From Rhizobiales bacterium GAS188 (GTDB taxonomy: Bacteria > Pseudomonadota > Alphaproteobacteria > Rhizobiales > Beijerinckiaceae), in assembly GCA_900104855.1 (NCBI GenBank), contig FNSS01000001.1:6395001-6459000 (forward strand): 64,000 bases of DNA, read 5' to 3'. The notes below the pieces were generated by a model. That model saw nothing but the letters and a program-made list of their open reading frames with translations, did not search any database and was not told the DNA's origin. Shown in pieces: positions 26,265-35,419 of the stretch (position 1 is its first letter; each line of letters starts with the position of its first letter). Position numbers and translations under genes: made by a program.

Positions 26265-27050
26265 ATGGCCATGTCACAATCTGCGAACGCTCCCGCCCCG
26301 AAAGCCGTCATCAGCGACGAATCCGCCGTTCTCATGCAGGGCGTGAACAAATGGTATGGCGATTTCCATGTGCTGCGCGACATCAATCTCGATGTGAAGC
26401 GCGGCGAGCGCGTCGTTGTCTGCGGCCCTTCGGGCTCCGGCAAATCGACCATGATCCGCTGCATCAACAGGCTCGAGGAGCATCAGAAGGGCCGGGTCGT
26501 CGTCAACGGGCACGAGCTGACCAATGATCTGAAGCGCGTCGACGAAGTGCGCCGCGAGGTCGGCATGGTGTTCCAGCACTTCAACCTGTTCCCGCATCTC
26601 ACCATCCTCGAGAACTGCACTTTGGCGCCGATCTGGGTGCGCAAAATGCCCAAGAAGGACGCCGAGGCGGTGGCGATGAAGTATCTGACGCGCGTCAAGA
26701 TCCCCGAGCAGGCCAATAAATATCCCGGCCAGCTCTCGGGCGGCCAGCAACAGCGCGTCGCCATCGCGCGCTCCTTGTGCATGAACCCGAAGATCATGCT
26801 CTTCGACGAGCCGACTTCCGCGCTCGACCCCGAAATGGTGAAGGAGGTACTCGACACCATGGTGTCGCTCGCCGAGGAAGGCATGACCATGCTCTGCGTG
26901 AGCCATGAGATGGGCTTCGCGCGCCAGGTCGCGAACCGGGTGATCTTCATGGATCAGGGGCAGATCGTCGAGATGAATGCGCCGGCGGAGTTCTTCTCGA
27001 ACCCGCAGCATGAGCGCACCAAGCTGTTCCTCAGCCAGATCCTGCATTGA
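26265..27050 (+). CDS. aapP: general L-amino acid ABC transporter, ATP-binding protein
   Basis: This 261-residue cytoplasmic ATPase powers the Aap importer. All ABC motifs are intact: Walker [11 protein letters not shown]-loop [11 protein letters not shown], signature LSGGQQQR, Walker [14 protein letters not shown]-loop VSHEM. The ATG at 26265 has GAAGGA 8 bases upstream; an ATG at 26256 lies inside that Shine-Dalgarno. It is the last gene of the aap operon and is followed by a palindrome cluster that separates it from the convergent rne gene. Confidence 0.95.
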   Translation: MAMSQSANAPAPKAVISDESAVLMQGVNKWYGDFHVLRDINLDVKRGERVVVCGPSGSGKSTMIRCINRLEEHQKGRVVVNGHELTNDLKRVDEVRREVGMVFQHFNLFPHLTILENCTLAPIWVRKMPKKDAEAVAMKYLTRVKIPEQANKYPGQLSGGQQQRVAIARSLCMNPKIMLFDEPTSALDPEMVKEVLDTMVSLAEEGMTMLCVSHEMGFARQVANRVIFMDQGQIVEMNAPAEFFSNPQHERTKLFLSQILH

Positions 27051-27073
27051 GGCGGGCGTTGCGTTGCCACTCC

Positions 27074-27269
27074 GTGGGGGGAGGGATGCGACCAGCGCTG
27101 ATCGCATCCCTCCGCCACGAAGCCGGCTGGAAGCCGGCGGTCCAAGGGAAGATTGGACCGCCGGCTTCCAGCCGGCTTCGCTGCGGTTAATCACCCAGCC
27201 CCTCACCCGCTCCCTCGCGTTGCTCGGGATCGACCTCTCCCCGCAAGCGACCGCTAGCGGGGGAGAGGT
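27074..27269. repeat. cluster of three palindromes between aapP and rne (probable bidirectional terminator / rhizobial palindromic element)
   Basis: Hairpin 1 pairs GGAGGGATGCGA (27080-27091) with 27102-27113, and flanking GTGG/CCAC extend it. Hairpin 2 is a perfect 26-bp stem, 27119-27144 with 27154-27179, around a 9-base loop. Hairpin 3 pairs ACCTCTCCCCGC (27233-27244) with 27257-27269, with one bulge. Two genes converge here, so it can end transcription from both sides. The CTCTCCCC...GGGGAGAG type of stem is widespread between genes in rhizobial genomes. Confidence 0.75.
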
Positions 27270-27276
27270 GGGCTCC

Positions 27277-30225
27277 TCACTCCTTGGCGCCGAGCGCCGA
27301 GCGTGCCTTCGACCACCAGCCGGCGCGCTTGGCGCGTGCGGGGTCATAGGTCGAGGTGAGAACCGGCTCAGGCTGAGCAGGTTCGGAAGCCGGCGCGGCC
27401 GCCTGCGGCTCGCCTTCGCCATTGCGCTCAGGCCGAGGACTTGCCGAAAGACCTTCGCTTGCCGAAAGATTTTCGCTTGCCGGAAGATCTTCCGCCTTGA
27501 ACTGCGCCCGCGGTGCGGTCTCGTGTGGGGGCGCTTCGGCTAGGGGCGCCTGAGGGGGCTCGGGCGCGTGGTCGACATCATGGTCGGCCAGCGGCGCTTC
27601 GACCCTCTCGCTTTCGCCATCGGCAGCAGCCTCCCTGTCATTCGCCGGCTCGGCCGCAAATGGGAGCATCCCATCGTCGTCCTCACGGCGGGCGCGCCCA
27701 CCTCCACGACGGCCGCGGCGGCGCTTGCGGGGCTGCTCGGCAGCGACCGTTTCCGCGCCGACCGCGGCTTCACCGGTTTCCGCCACTTCGGCGTCGGCAT
27801 CCTCGGCATCGGGTTCGTGATCCTCGCCCGAACGGGGATGTTCGCCTTGTCCGGCGGAAGCATGTTGCGGGGCACCGCCGAACTCGACGTCGCGCTCGCC
27901 GCCGCGCCGACGGCGCCGACGCCGACGCCGCTTCTGCGAGCCTTCGCCTTCGCCGCCCGAACGCGCTTCGGCGGTGTCATGCGCCTCGCTCTCGATCTCC
28001 GGCGTCTCGTCCTCGGCTCGCTCCTCATCCTCGATATGCGCTGCTTCGATGCGTGCCGCGGCCTCGGGCTGGCGCGGTTGCGCCTCGGCCTCGAAGCCCG
28101 GTGCCTCGGAGCGCGGCGCGACCGGCTCGCCGAGTTCGATGGCGAAGAAGTCGACGCCGTTATGCTTGTCGTCGGCGACGAAAGTCACCGACAGACCGAA
28201 GCGATCCTCGATCTGCCGCAGATGGCGGCGCTTCTGATTGAGGATGTAGAGCGCGATGTCGGTGCGCGTCTTGACGATAAGGTTGCGCGAGGCGTTCTTG
28301 ACGAGGGCATCCTCGACATGGCGCAGCACATGCAGCGCCACCGACGGCGTCGAGCGCACGCGACCGGCGCCGGCGCAATGCGGGCAGGGGGTGGAGGAAC
28401 CTTCGACCACGCCGGACCTGATGCGCTGGCGCGACATTTCGAGGAGCCCGAAGGGCGAGATGCTGCCCACCTGGATGCGGGCGCGATCGTTCTTGAGGCA
28501 ATCCTTGAGGCGCTTCTCGACCGAGCGGTTGTTGCGCTTCTCGTCCATGTCGATGAAGTCGATGACGATCAGCCCGGCGAGGTCGCGCAGGCGAAGCTGG
28601 CGTGCCGCCTCTTCGGCAGCCTCGAGATTGGTCTTGAGCGCCGTGTCCTCGATATTGTGCTCGCGCGTGGCGCGCCCGGAATTCACGTCGATGGCGACCA
28701 GAGCTTCGGTCTGGTTGATGACGATGTAGCCGCCGGAGCGCAGCGTCACGATGTTCGAGAACATGGCGTCGAGCTGACGTTCGACCCCGAAGCGGGCGAA
28801 GACCGGCTCGGTCTCCTTGTCGAGCTTGACGACCTTGGCATGGCTCGGCGCGAGCATGCGCATGAAGTCCTTGGCTTCCTTGTAGCCGTCGTCGCCGGCG
28901 ACCAGGACTTCATCGATGTCCTTGTTGTAGAGATCGCGGATGGCGCGCTTGATCAGCGAGCCTTCCTCATGCACCAGCGCGGGCGCGGAAGATTTCAGGG
29001 TCAGCTCGCGCACATTCTCCCAGAGCCGCAACAGATACTCGAAATCGCGCTTGATCTCGGCCTTGGTGCGCGCAGCGCCCGCGGTGCGCACGATGACGCC
29101 CATCCCGTCGGGCACGTCGAGCTCCTGGGCAACCGATTTCAGCCGCTTGCGGTCGGGCGCATTGGTGATCTTGCGCGAGATGCCGCCGCCACGCGCGGTA
29201 TTGGGCATCAGCACCGAGTAGCGGCCGGCGAGCGACAGATAAGTGGTGAGGGCCGCGCCCTTATTGCCGCGCTCTTCCTTGACCACCTGCACGAGCAGGA
29301 TCTGGCGGCGCTTGATGACTTCCTGGATCTTGTAGTTGCGGCGCAGCGGCCGGCGGCGCTCGGGCACCTCTTCGAGGCCGTCTCCGGCGCCGAGATGCTC
29401 GATCACCGGTTCACCGGTCTCGGCGGGCTGATGGTCCGAGGAGCGCTCATCGACGACCGAGACCTCGATGACCTCGCCTGCGGTGGCGGAAGGCAGGTTC
29501 TCGGCATCCGCAGCCTCGGCGCTCGCGGCGGCGTCATTCGAGGGCAGCTCTTCGTCGGAGGGCAGCTCTTGGTGGGAGGGCAACTCTTGGAAAGGCGGTG
29601 GGGTCTCTTCCGAAGTGGTCTCGGCGTCCGCGGCAAGCTCGGGGCTCGACGGCGCCTCCTCGCTCGAGGGCGCGTTCTCGTTTGCGTCGCTCTCCTCGCC
29701 CGCAGCCGCCTCGCCATTCGCGGGCGCCGCTTGGCTCGAAGCCTCTTCGTGGCTCGAACCTTCCTCGTGGCTCGAAGCCTCTTCGTGGCTTGAGCCCTCT
29801 TCGTGGCTTGAGCCCTCTTCGGCCGAGGCTGCCTCTAGGCTGCCGCTCGAGACCTTGGGACCCTTATGGGACGAGGCCGCGGCGCGGCGGCCGCGGTTGC
29901 GGCGCGGGCCCGGCTCGTCGTCATCCGACTCTCTCGCCGATCTTGCTTCCTCTGCGACCAGCGCCTCGCGATCAGCAACCGGGATCTGATAATAATCGGG
30001 GTGGATTTCGCTGAAGGCTAGGAAGCCATGGCGATTGCCGCCATAGTCGACGAAGGCCGCCTGCAGCGACGGTTCGACCCGCATGACCTTGGCGAGGTAA
30101 ATATTCCCCCGCAAGGGCTTGCGCTGAGCCGATTCGAAATCGAATTCTTCGACGCGCTGCCCGCGAACGACGACGACACGCGTCTCTTCGGGGTGGGCGG
30201 CATCGATGAGCATCTTGTTGGCCAT
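27277..30225 (-). CDS. rne: ribonuclease E
   Basis: This 982-residue endoribonuclease matures rRNA and tRNA and starts mRNA decay; it is the scaffold of the degradosome. The S1 RNA-binding domain starts at about residue 37 (GNIYLAKVMRVEPSLQAAFVDYG) and is interrupted by a ~200-residue acidic low-complexity insertion, usual in alphaproteobacteria, then resumes (VQVVKEERGNKGAALTTYLSL). Catalytic aspartates lie in AIDVNSGRAT and IVIDFIDMDEK; the zinc link is CPHCAGAG. The C-terminal ~280 residues are disordered, with an arginine run and acidic patches that would bind RNA and partners. The insertion holds tandem SSHEE[GA] repeats. The ATG at 30225 begins the conserved MANKMLIDA. Confidence 0.95.
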   Translation of the reverse strand: MANKMLIDAAHPEETRVVVVRGQRVEEFDFESAQRKPLRGNIYLAKVMRVEPSLQAAFVDYGGNRHGFLAFSEIHPDYYQIPVADREALVAEEARSARESDDDEPGPRRNRGRRAAASSHKGPKVSSGSLEAASAEEGSSHEEGSSHEEASSHEEGSSHEEASSQAAPANGEAAAGEESDANENAPSSEEAPSSPELAADAETTSEETPPPFQELPSHQELPSDEELPSNDAAASAEAADAENLPSATAGEVIEVSVVDERSSDHQPAETGEPVIEHLGAGDGLEEVPERRRPLRRNYKIQEVIKRRQILLVQVVKEERGNKGAALTTYLSLAGRYSVLMPNTARGGGISRKITNAPDRKRLKSVAQELDVPDGMGVIVRTAGAARTKAEIKRDFEYLLRLWENVRELTLKSSAPALVHEEGSLIKRAIRDLYNKDIDEVLVAGDDGYKEAKDFMRMLAPSHAKVVKLDKETEPVFARFGVERQLDAMFSNIVTLRSGGYIVINQTEALVAIDVNSGRATREHNIEDTALKTNLEAAEEAARQLRLRDLAGLIVIDFIDMDEKRNNRSVEKRLKDCLKNDRARIQVGSISPFGLLEMSRQRIRSGVVEGSSTPCPHCAGAGRVRSTPSVALHVLRHVEDALVKNASRNLIVKTRTDIALYILNQKRRHLRQIEDRFGLSVTFVADDKHNGVDFFAIELGEPVAPRSEAPGFEAEAQPRQPEAAARIEAAHIEDEERAEDETPEIESEAHDTAEARSGGEGEGSQKRRRRRRRRRGGERDVEFGGAPQHASAGQGEHPRSGEDHEPDAEDADAEVAETGEAAVGAETVAAEQPRKRRRGRRGGGRARREDDDGMLPFAAEPANDREAAADGESERVEAPLADHDVDHAPEPPQAPLAEAPPHETAPRAQFKAEDLPASENLSASEGLSASPRPERNGEGEPQAAAPASEPAQPEPVLTSTYDPARAKRAGWWSKARSALGAKE
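27440..27493 (-). repeat. 18-bp tandem repeat, three copies, in the rne 3' part
   Basis: Units are at 27440-27457, 27458-27475 and 27476-27493, in frame, encoding variants of the hexapeptide LSASE[GN] in the disordered C-terminal tail. Confidence 0.85.
29540..29593 (-). repeat. 18-bp tandem repeat, three copies, in the rne insertion
   Basis: Units are at 29540-29557, 29558-29575 and 29576-29593. They encode the related hexapeptides FQELPS, HQELPS and DEELPS. Confidence 0.82.
29732..29821 (-). repeat. 18-bp tandem repeat, five copies, in the rne insertion
   Basis: Five units run without gaps from 29732 to 29821. The last two (29786-29803 and 29804-29821) are identical, and the others differ by a few, partly silent, changes. 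They encode five copies of SSHEE[GA]-type hexapeptides. Confidence 0.9.
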
Positions 30226-31122
30226 AGGGCGTATCTTTCTTGTAGACGCCGGAGATGTCCGGCGTGATGGGGTGCGGCGAGCGGCGAAGGGGCGCGAAGG
30301 CCACGCGACGCCGCTAGCTTCGAGGCAGTGAGATATTGCAAGGAAACGGCAGAGCGCCGCCTCCCTGATCTTGGAGAGGTTCGGGGCGGGCTCCGATCGA
30401 TCGCTGATCGAGAAAGGAGGCGAGGCGCGGCGAATGACGGAAAGATCGCCGAGACGACCTTTCGTTCCATTCTGTCACGCAGCATCGACATCATGCCATT
30501 GTCCTGGCGGACCGGCTCCGACGGATGTTGGTCATTCGTCGTTGAAGCGCGTTCCACATATTCAATATCAAGGGCCGACAAGGTCGCCCCTCGCGGAGGT
30601 TCCCGGCTTTCGCGCCAAACCATGGGAAGCGCGAAAATCGAGACTTGAAGCACCGGCCTTGCAACGCAACAGCATTGCTCGCCGCCGCCATCGTAGCCGG
30701 GCTTGCCCGACAAATGGGAACCATTCGCCGGCGCCTGGCCACGAGTTGCCGCCCTTAGGATGAGCAGCCAATCGTGAAGAATCACCCGAAATCGGGCGAT
30801 TGAGCGGCCTTCCAACGCCCCAGCGTCTGGCGAAGCGGGAAAATCGACGCACGTCGACGACGGATTCCTCGCGCCGTCGTGCCGCGATCACCTCAAGCCC
30901 GCGAGTTCGCTCGAACTCGGCGACGTCGGAGAATCGACAGCTCGCTTCATGCTTAGACTTAGGTAAGGGCTCTTGGCAAGTTCCGCCAGATGCGGCCCGC
31001 AATGTGTCTGCGGCGCCACAGGGCGTCAGGAAAGGCATGCCTCGGCCTTTGGATCGTTAATCCTTGTTGAAGAACCTGCCGCTAATCCTCTACGGCTAAG
31101 TGTGAGCCACATCGGAGGCAAG
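30226..31122. other. long gene-free divergent region between rne and the amidase gene
   Basis: About 900 bp without a convincing gene; short frames on both strands lack domains. It should hold a long rne leader, where RNase E of other bacteria regulates its own mRNA, and the amidase promoter. Visible structure: an imperfect palindrome AATCACCCGA/TCGGGCGATT near 30780-30801 and a perfect one at 30902-30919, listed separately. Confidence 0.5.
30902..30919. promoter_or_regulatory. perfect 8-bp inverted repeat upstream of the amidase gene
   Basis: CGAGTTCG (30902-30909) and CGAACTCG (30912-30919) are exact complements around CT. Size and symmetry fit a dimeric repressor site about 200 bp upstream of the amidase start. 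No regulator can be named. Confidence 0.35.
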
Positions 31123-32484
31123 ATGTTGGCCGGATCGAGGCCATCGCTGATGAGCGGAGCCATGTTGGGGTCGCGGAGCGAGAGATCGTTCCACCCGATC
31201 GGCGCGTCGCGCCGGCTCGGCCGGATCCGCGCCGTCGCGCTCAATTTGTGCGGTCTCGCCCTTTTCGGCGGCCTCGTCGCTGGTCTTGCGGTCGCGATTC
31301 CGGTTTCGGCAGGCGCCATGGAGCAGGGACCTGCCGTTGCCGTACGCACCGTGGTGGTGGCCGCCAAGCTCGAGCAGACGGCTTCGGGCGCTCGCCTCGT
31401 CTTCGTCGCCTCGCAACCTCTGACCGCGACACCTTTCGCGCTCGAGAAGCCGGACCGTCTGGTGCTCGATCTGCCGGAGGTGAATTTCCAACTGCCGGCC
31501 CATACCGGGGAAGCCGGGGCGGGCCTCGTCAAATCTTTCCGTTACGGCTTGTTCGGCTTCGGCCGATCGCGCGTGGTCATCGATCTTTCGGCGCCGGCGC
31601 GCATCGTCTCGGCCGTGAATGCGCCGCTATTGAAGGATCTCGGAACGACATTCACCATCGAGCTCGCGCGAGCCGATCGTGAAGCCTTCCACGAATTGGC
31701 CGGCGGCGCCCACGCGACCTCGGCCATGGCGTCCTCCGCCCCAGTGGCGCCCGCACGGTCGGCGACCCCGCAAAAGGATACGCGCCCGCTGATCGTCATC
31801 GACCCGGGTCATGGCGGCTTCGATCCGGGCGCCATGGGCGGCAGCGGCGAAGTCGAGAAGAATATCACGCTCGAATTCGCCACGACGCTCGCGGCCGAGC
31901 TCGAGCGAAGAGGGCATGTGCAGGTTGCGCTGACGCGCACCAACGATAGCTTCGTGTCGCTCACCGATCGGGCGCGTTTCGCCCATGATCAGAACGCTGC
32001 TCTGTTCGTCTCCATCCATGCCGATACCCTGATGGGCAGCCCGCATGTGCATGGGGCGACCATCTACACTCTGGCCGATCACGCCAGCGATGCCGATGCG
32101 GCGCGCGTCGCCGAAAAGGAGAATCGGGTCGACCAGCTGGCAGGCCTCGATTCGAGCAACACCGATGAGGAGGTGGTGTCGATCCTCGACGATCTGATGA
32201 AGCGCGAGACGAAAGTGCTTTCGCTTGCCTTCGCCAAGAAACTGATCCAGACGCTCGAGCCGCATGTGCGCTTGAACAAGAACCCTTTGCGCGCCGCCTC
32301 CTTCGTGGTGTTGCGCGCACCTGACGTTCCGTCCGCGCTCGTCGAGCTCGGCTATCTGTCGAGCGAGGCCGATCGTGCCTCGCTTACATCGCCGCAATGG
32401 CGCGAGGACACGGCGCGTGCGATTGCGACTGCGATCGAGGCGCGTCTGCCGGCGCAGCCCGGAGCGGCGGCGCTCGCGAATTGA
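31123..32484 (+). CDS. amiC: N-acetylmuramoyl-L-alanine amidase (AmiC type)
   Basis: This 453-residue exported enzyme splits septal peptidoglycan between muramic acid and L-alanine during cell separation. A signal or anchor segment (NLCGLALFGGLVAGLAVAIPVSAGA, about 40-65) is followed by an AMIN targeting domain (about 75-185) and the Amidase_3 catalytic domain (about 225-445). Zinc and catalytic residues are visible: VIDPGHGGFDPG (H), GEVEKNITLEFA (E), VSIHADT (H) and ALVELGYLSS (E). The ATG at 31123 has CGGAGG 4-5 bases upstream; a GTG at 31102 is also possible. It is followed by PBP1A, the usual rhizobial order, so cutting and building enzymes sit side by side. Confidence 0.92.
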   Translation: MLAGSRPSLMSGAMLGSRSERSFHPIGASRRLGRIRAVALNLCGLALFGGLVAGLAVAIPVSAGAMEQGPAVAVRTVVVAAKLEQTASGARLVFVASQPLTATPFALEKPDRLVLDLPEVNFQLPAHTGEAGAGLVKSFRYGLFGFGRSRVVIDLSAPARIVSAVNAPLLKDLGTTFTIELARADREAFHELAGGAHATSAMASSAPVAPARSATPQKDTRPLIVIDPGHGGFDPGAMGGSGEVEKNITLEFATTLAAELERRGHVQVALTRTNDSFVSLTDRARFAHDQNAALFVSIHADTLMGSPHVHGATIYTLADHASDADAARVAEKENRVDQLAGLDSSNTDEEVVSILDDLMKRETKVLSLAFAKKLIQTLEPHVRLNKNPLRAASFVVLRAPDVPSALVELGYLSSEADRASLTSPQWREDTARAIATAIEARLPAQPGAAALAN

Positions 32485-32791
32485 GGCCGAAGCCTGCAGC
32501 CTCGGCAAGATTGGAGCGAGAGCCTTGGTGGAGTGAGAGCCTTGGTGGAGCGAGGCCTTGGACTCGGCCTTGCGGCGCGGTTTCGCCTCACAAAAGCCCA
32601 ACCTACAATCGAGACTGTTGCAGATGGGTCACGGATTTTCCGCCATCGCTCGGCTAAAAGGTCGCGGAGATCGAGCAAGGGCGTTTCATAAGCGAAGCGC
32701 TCCGAGGGTGTCCGATTGAGACAATTTGTCCCCGTATGGGCGCGGCGGGTCCGGTTTCGCGTTTCCGGTGATGTGGCTAGATATTAAACGC
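32485..32791. other. amidase-PBP1A intergenic stretch with a tandem repeat
   Basis: No gene is seen. A 17-bp unit (GGAGCGAGAGCCTTGGT) is repeated at 32513-32529 and 32530-32546 with a partial third copy to about 32562. The core AGAGCCTTG recurs in another array after cvpA. The promoter of PBP1A should lie in this stretch. Confidence 0.55.
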
Positions 32792-35215
32792 ATGCGATCA
32801 CTGCTCAGATTTTTCGGATTTCTCTTCACCGCGGCGACGATCGTCTTCGTGGTCGGGGCCGGCGCGGCCGCGGTGCTGATCTGGCACTTTTCCCAGGAAC
32901 TGCCCGACTACACGCAGTTGCGCGACTACGAGCCGCCGGTGATGACGCGCGTGCACGCGGCCGATGGCAGCCTGATCGCCGAATATGCCAAGGAGCGGCG
33001 CCTCTATTTGCCCGTCCAGGACGTGCCGAAGCTGCTGATCAACGCCTTCCTCTCGGCCGAGGACAAGAATTTCTTCTCGCATAGCGGCGTCGATCCGGAA
33101 GGCATCGGGCGCGCCATCGTCTCGAACTTCACCCGGCAGGGACGTCGCCAGCAGGGCGCCTCGACCATCACCCAGCAGGTGGCCAAGAACTTCCTGCTGT
33201 CGTCGGAGCAGACCTATGATCGCAAGATCAAGGAGATGCTGCTGGCGCTACGCATCGAGGCGACCTACACGAAAGAGAAGATCCTCGAGCTCTATCTCAA
33301 CCAGATCTATCTCGGTTTCGGCAATTACGGCGTCGCCGCCGCGGCGCTGAACTATTATGGCAAGTCGGTGCATGAGCTGACGCTCGGCGAGGTGGCCTAT
33401 CTCGCGGCCCTGCCCAAGGCACCGAGCAATTACAATCCCTTCGAACGGCACGATGCCGCCATCGAGCGCCGCAACTGGGTGCTCGACCGCATGGCCGAGA
33501 ACGGCTTTACGACGCGCGAGGACGTGCAGAAGGCGAAAGCCGAGGACATCCACCTCAACCTGCGCAATGTCTCCCCGAACAATGTGGCGGCAGGCTTCTT
33601 CACCGAGGAGGTGCGCCGCGAGCTCGCCGACCGCTACGGCTCATCCCAGCTCTACGAGGGCGGGCTGTCGGTCCGCACCACGCTCGACCCGGCGCTGCAG
33701 CAGATTGCCCGCAAGGCGCTGGTCGACGGGCTCGTCCGCTACGACGAATCGCATGGCTGGCACGGCGTCATCCAAAAGATCGATCTCGGAGCCGATTGGG
33801 GTGAGGCGCTCGCCCAGGTGCCGGCGCTGACCGACGTGAAGCCATGGCAGCTCGCCATCGTGCTCGACGCCAACGACCTGTCGGCCAAGATCGGCCTGCA
33901 GCCGGGGCGCCAGCCAAGCGGCGCCGTCTCTCCGATCCGCGATACGGGCGCGATTCTCAGCGACAACGTGAAATGGGCGCGCAAGGGCAAGCTGCGCGAG
34001 ATCCTGTCGAATGGCGACGTCGTCTATGTCGAGCCGCTCGACGGCAAGCCCGGTCAATACCGGCTGCGCCAGATCCCCGAGATCTCTGGAGCGCTGGTGG
34101 CCATGGATCCGTTGACGGGACGCGTCTTCGCGATGGTCGGCGGCTTCTCCTTCAGCCAGAGCGAGTTCAATCGCGCCACCCAGGCTCTGCGCCAGCCGGG
34201 CTCGGCCTTCAAGCCCATCGTCTATGCGACGGCGCTCGACAATGGCTACACGCCTTCGACCGTCGTGGTCGACGGACCGATCGAGATCGATCAGGGGCCG
34301 GGCCTGCCGCCCTGGCGGCCGGAGAATTTCGAGCCGACTTTCGCCGGACCAAAGCCGATGCGCTACGGCCTCGAGCACTCGAAGAATCTGATGACGGTGA
34401 GGCTCGCCAAGGATGTGGGCATGCCGCTCATTGTCGAATATGCCAAGAAATTCGGCGTGTATGACGATCTCAAGCCCTATCTGCCGATGGCGCTGGGAGC
34501 GGGCGAAACCACGGTGCTGCGTCTGACGACGGCCTATTCGATGCTCGCCAATGGCGGACGCCGCATCAAGCCGACCCTGATCGACCGCATCCAGGACCGC
34601 TGGGGCCACACCATCTTCAAGCATGACGAGCGCGTCTGCGCCGCCTGCGATTCCGATGACTGGCACGACCAGCCCGAACCCAAGCTGATCGACAAGCGCG
34701 AACAGGTCATCGACCCGATGACCGCCTATCAGATCACCTCGATGATGCAGGGCGTCATTCAGCGAGGCACCGGCATCTCGATCAAGGAGCTCGGGCGTAC
34801 TTATCTCGCCGGCAAGACGGGCACCACCAACGATGCCAAGGATATCTGGTTCGTCGGATTCTCGGCCAATCTCGCGATGGGCGTCTATCTCGGCTATGAC
34901 CAGCCGCGCTCGCTCGGCGACAGCGTGCAGGCGGCTACCTATGCGGCGCCGGTCTTCCGCGACTTCATGCGCGCGGCGCTGAAGGACAAGCCCGATACGC
35001 CCTTCCGGGTGCCCGAAGGCATCAAGCTCATCCGTGTCAGCGTCGCGACCGGGCTACGTGCCGGTCCCGGCGACGGCAACACCATCATGGAAGCCTTCAA
35101 GCCGGGCCAGGCGCCCCCGGACTTCTTCGCGGGCGGAGGCACCGGAACGAGATCGGCAGGCGTTTCGCCTGAAGCCGATCGGGCGGTCGGCGCCGGCACG
35201 GGCGGCTTGTACTGA
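32792..35215 (+). CDS. mrcA: penicillin-binding protein 1A (bifunctional glycosyltransferase/transpeptidase)
   Basis: This 807-residue inner-membrane enzyme polymerises glycan strands and cross-links peptides in the periplasm. After one membrane anchor (FFGFLFTAATIVFVVGAGAAAVLIW) comes the GT51 glycosyltransferase domain (about 55-235) with its catalytic glutamate in SAEDKNFFSH and GASTITQQVAKNF. The transpeptidase domain (about 440-735) has the serine in QPGSAFKPIV (SxxK), EHSKNLM (SxN) and GKTGTTND (KTG). The start is uncertain: ATGs at 32771 and 32792 both fit; I chose 32792, where the conserved N terminus RSLLRFFGFLF begins, although neither has a clear Shine-Dalgarno. Confidence 0.94.
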   Translation: MRSLLRFFGFLFTAATIVFVVGAGAAAVLIWHFSQELPDYTQLRDYEPPVMTRVHAADGSLIAEYAKERRLYLPVQDVPKLLINAFLSAEDKNFFSHSGVDPEGIGRAIVSNFTRQGRRQQGASTITQQVAKNFLLSSEQTYDRKIKEMLLALRIEATYTKEKILELYLNQIYLGFGNYGVAAAALNYYGKSVHELTLGEVAYLAALPKAPSNYNPFERHDAAIERRNWVLDRMAENGFTTREDVQKAKAEDIHLNLRNVSPNNVAAGFFTEEVRRELADRYGSSQLYEGGLSVRTTLDPALQQIARKALVDGLVRYDESHGWHGVIQKIDLGADWGEALAQVPALTDVKPWQLAIVLDANDLSAKIGLQPGRQPSGAVSPIRDTGAILSDNVKWARKGKLREILSNGDVVYVEPLDGKPGQYRLRQIPEISGALVAMDPLTGRVFAMVGGFSFSQSEFNRATQALRQPGSAFKPIVYATALDNGYTPSTVVVDGPIEIDQGPGLPPWRPENFEPTFAGPKPMRYGLEHSKNLMTVRLAKDVGMPLIVEYAKKFGVYDDLKPYLPMALGAGETTVLRLTTAYSMLANGGRRIKPTLIDRIQDRWGHTIFKHDERVCAACDSDDWHDQPEPKLIDKREQVIDPMTAYQITSMMQGVIQRGTGISIKELGRTYLAGKTGTTNDAKDIWFVGFSANLAMGVYLGYDQPRSLGDSVQAATYAAPVFRDFMRAALKDKPDTPFRVPEGIKLIRVSVATGLRAGPGDGNTIMEAFKPGQAPPDFFAGGGTGTRSAGVSPEADRAVGAGTGGLY

Positions 35216-35419
35216 AGCGGCCGAAGGGCGCTGCTTGCCGCGGCGCTTCCTGCCTGCGGTCGTGACCGGCAGCGCCGGGCTTCGGTCGGCCGTGTGGGTT
35301 TACAAGCCAAATGCCTATCACTATCTCCTGCCTCTCATATCTCCGCTGCCTCACTCTTGCGCCGGATCCGTCCGGCGCGATCGCTTGAAGCTCTTCGCCG
35401 TCATCAGGTGCTTCCCGTC

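Noticed and set aside
27568-29793. 741-codon plus-strand frame opposite rne
   Set aside because: Antisense of the RNase E gene; long only because of the GC bias of the coding strand.
29732-29821. CRISPR array
   Set aside because: The units are contiguous without spacers and lie in frame within rne; it is a coding tandem repeat.
30328-30648. 106-codon plus-strand frame in the rne-amidase gap
   Set aside because: No domain, no ribosome binding site and no coding-like composition; it more likely reflects leader sequence.
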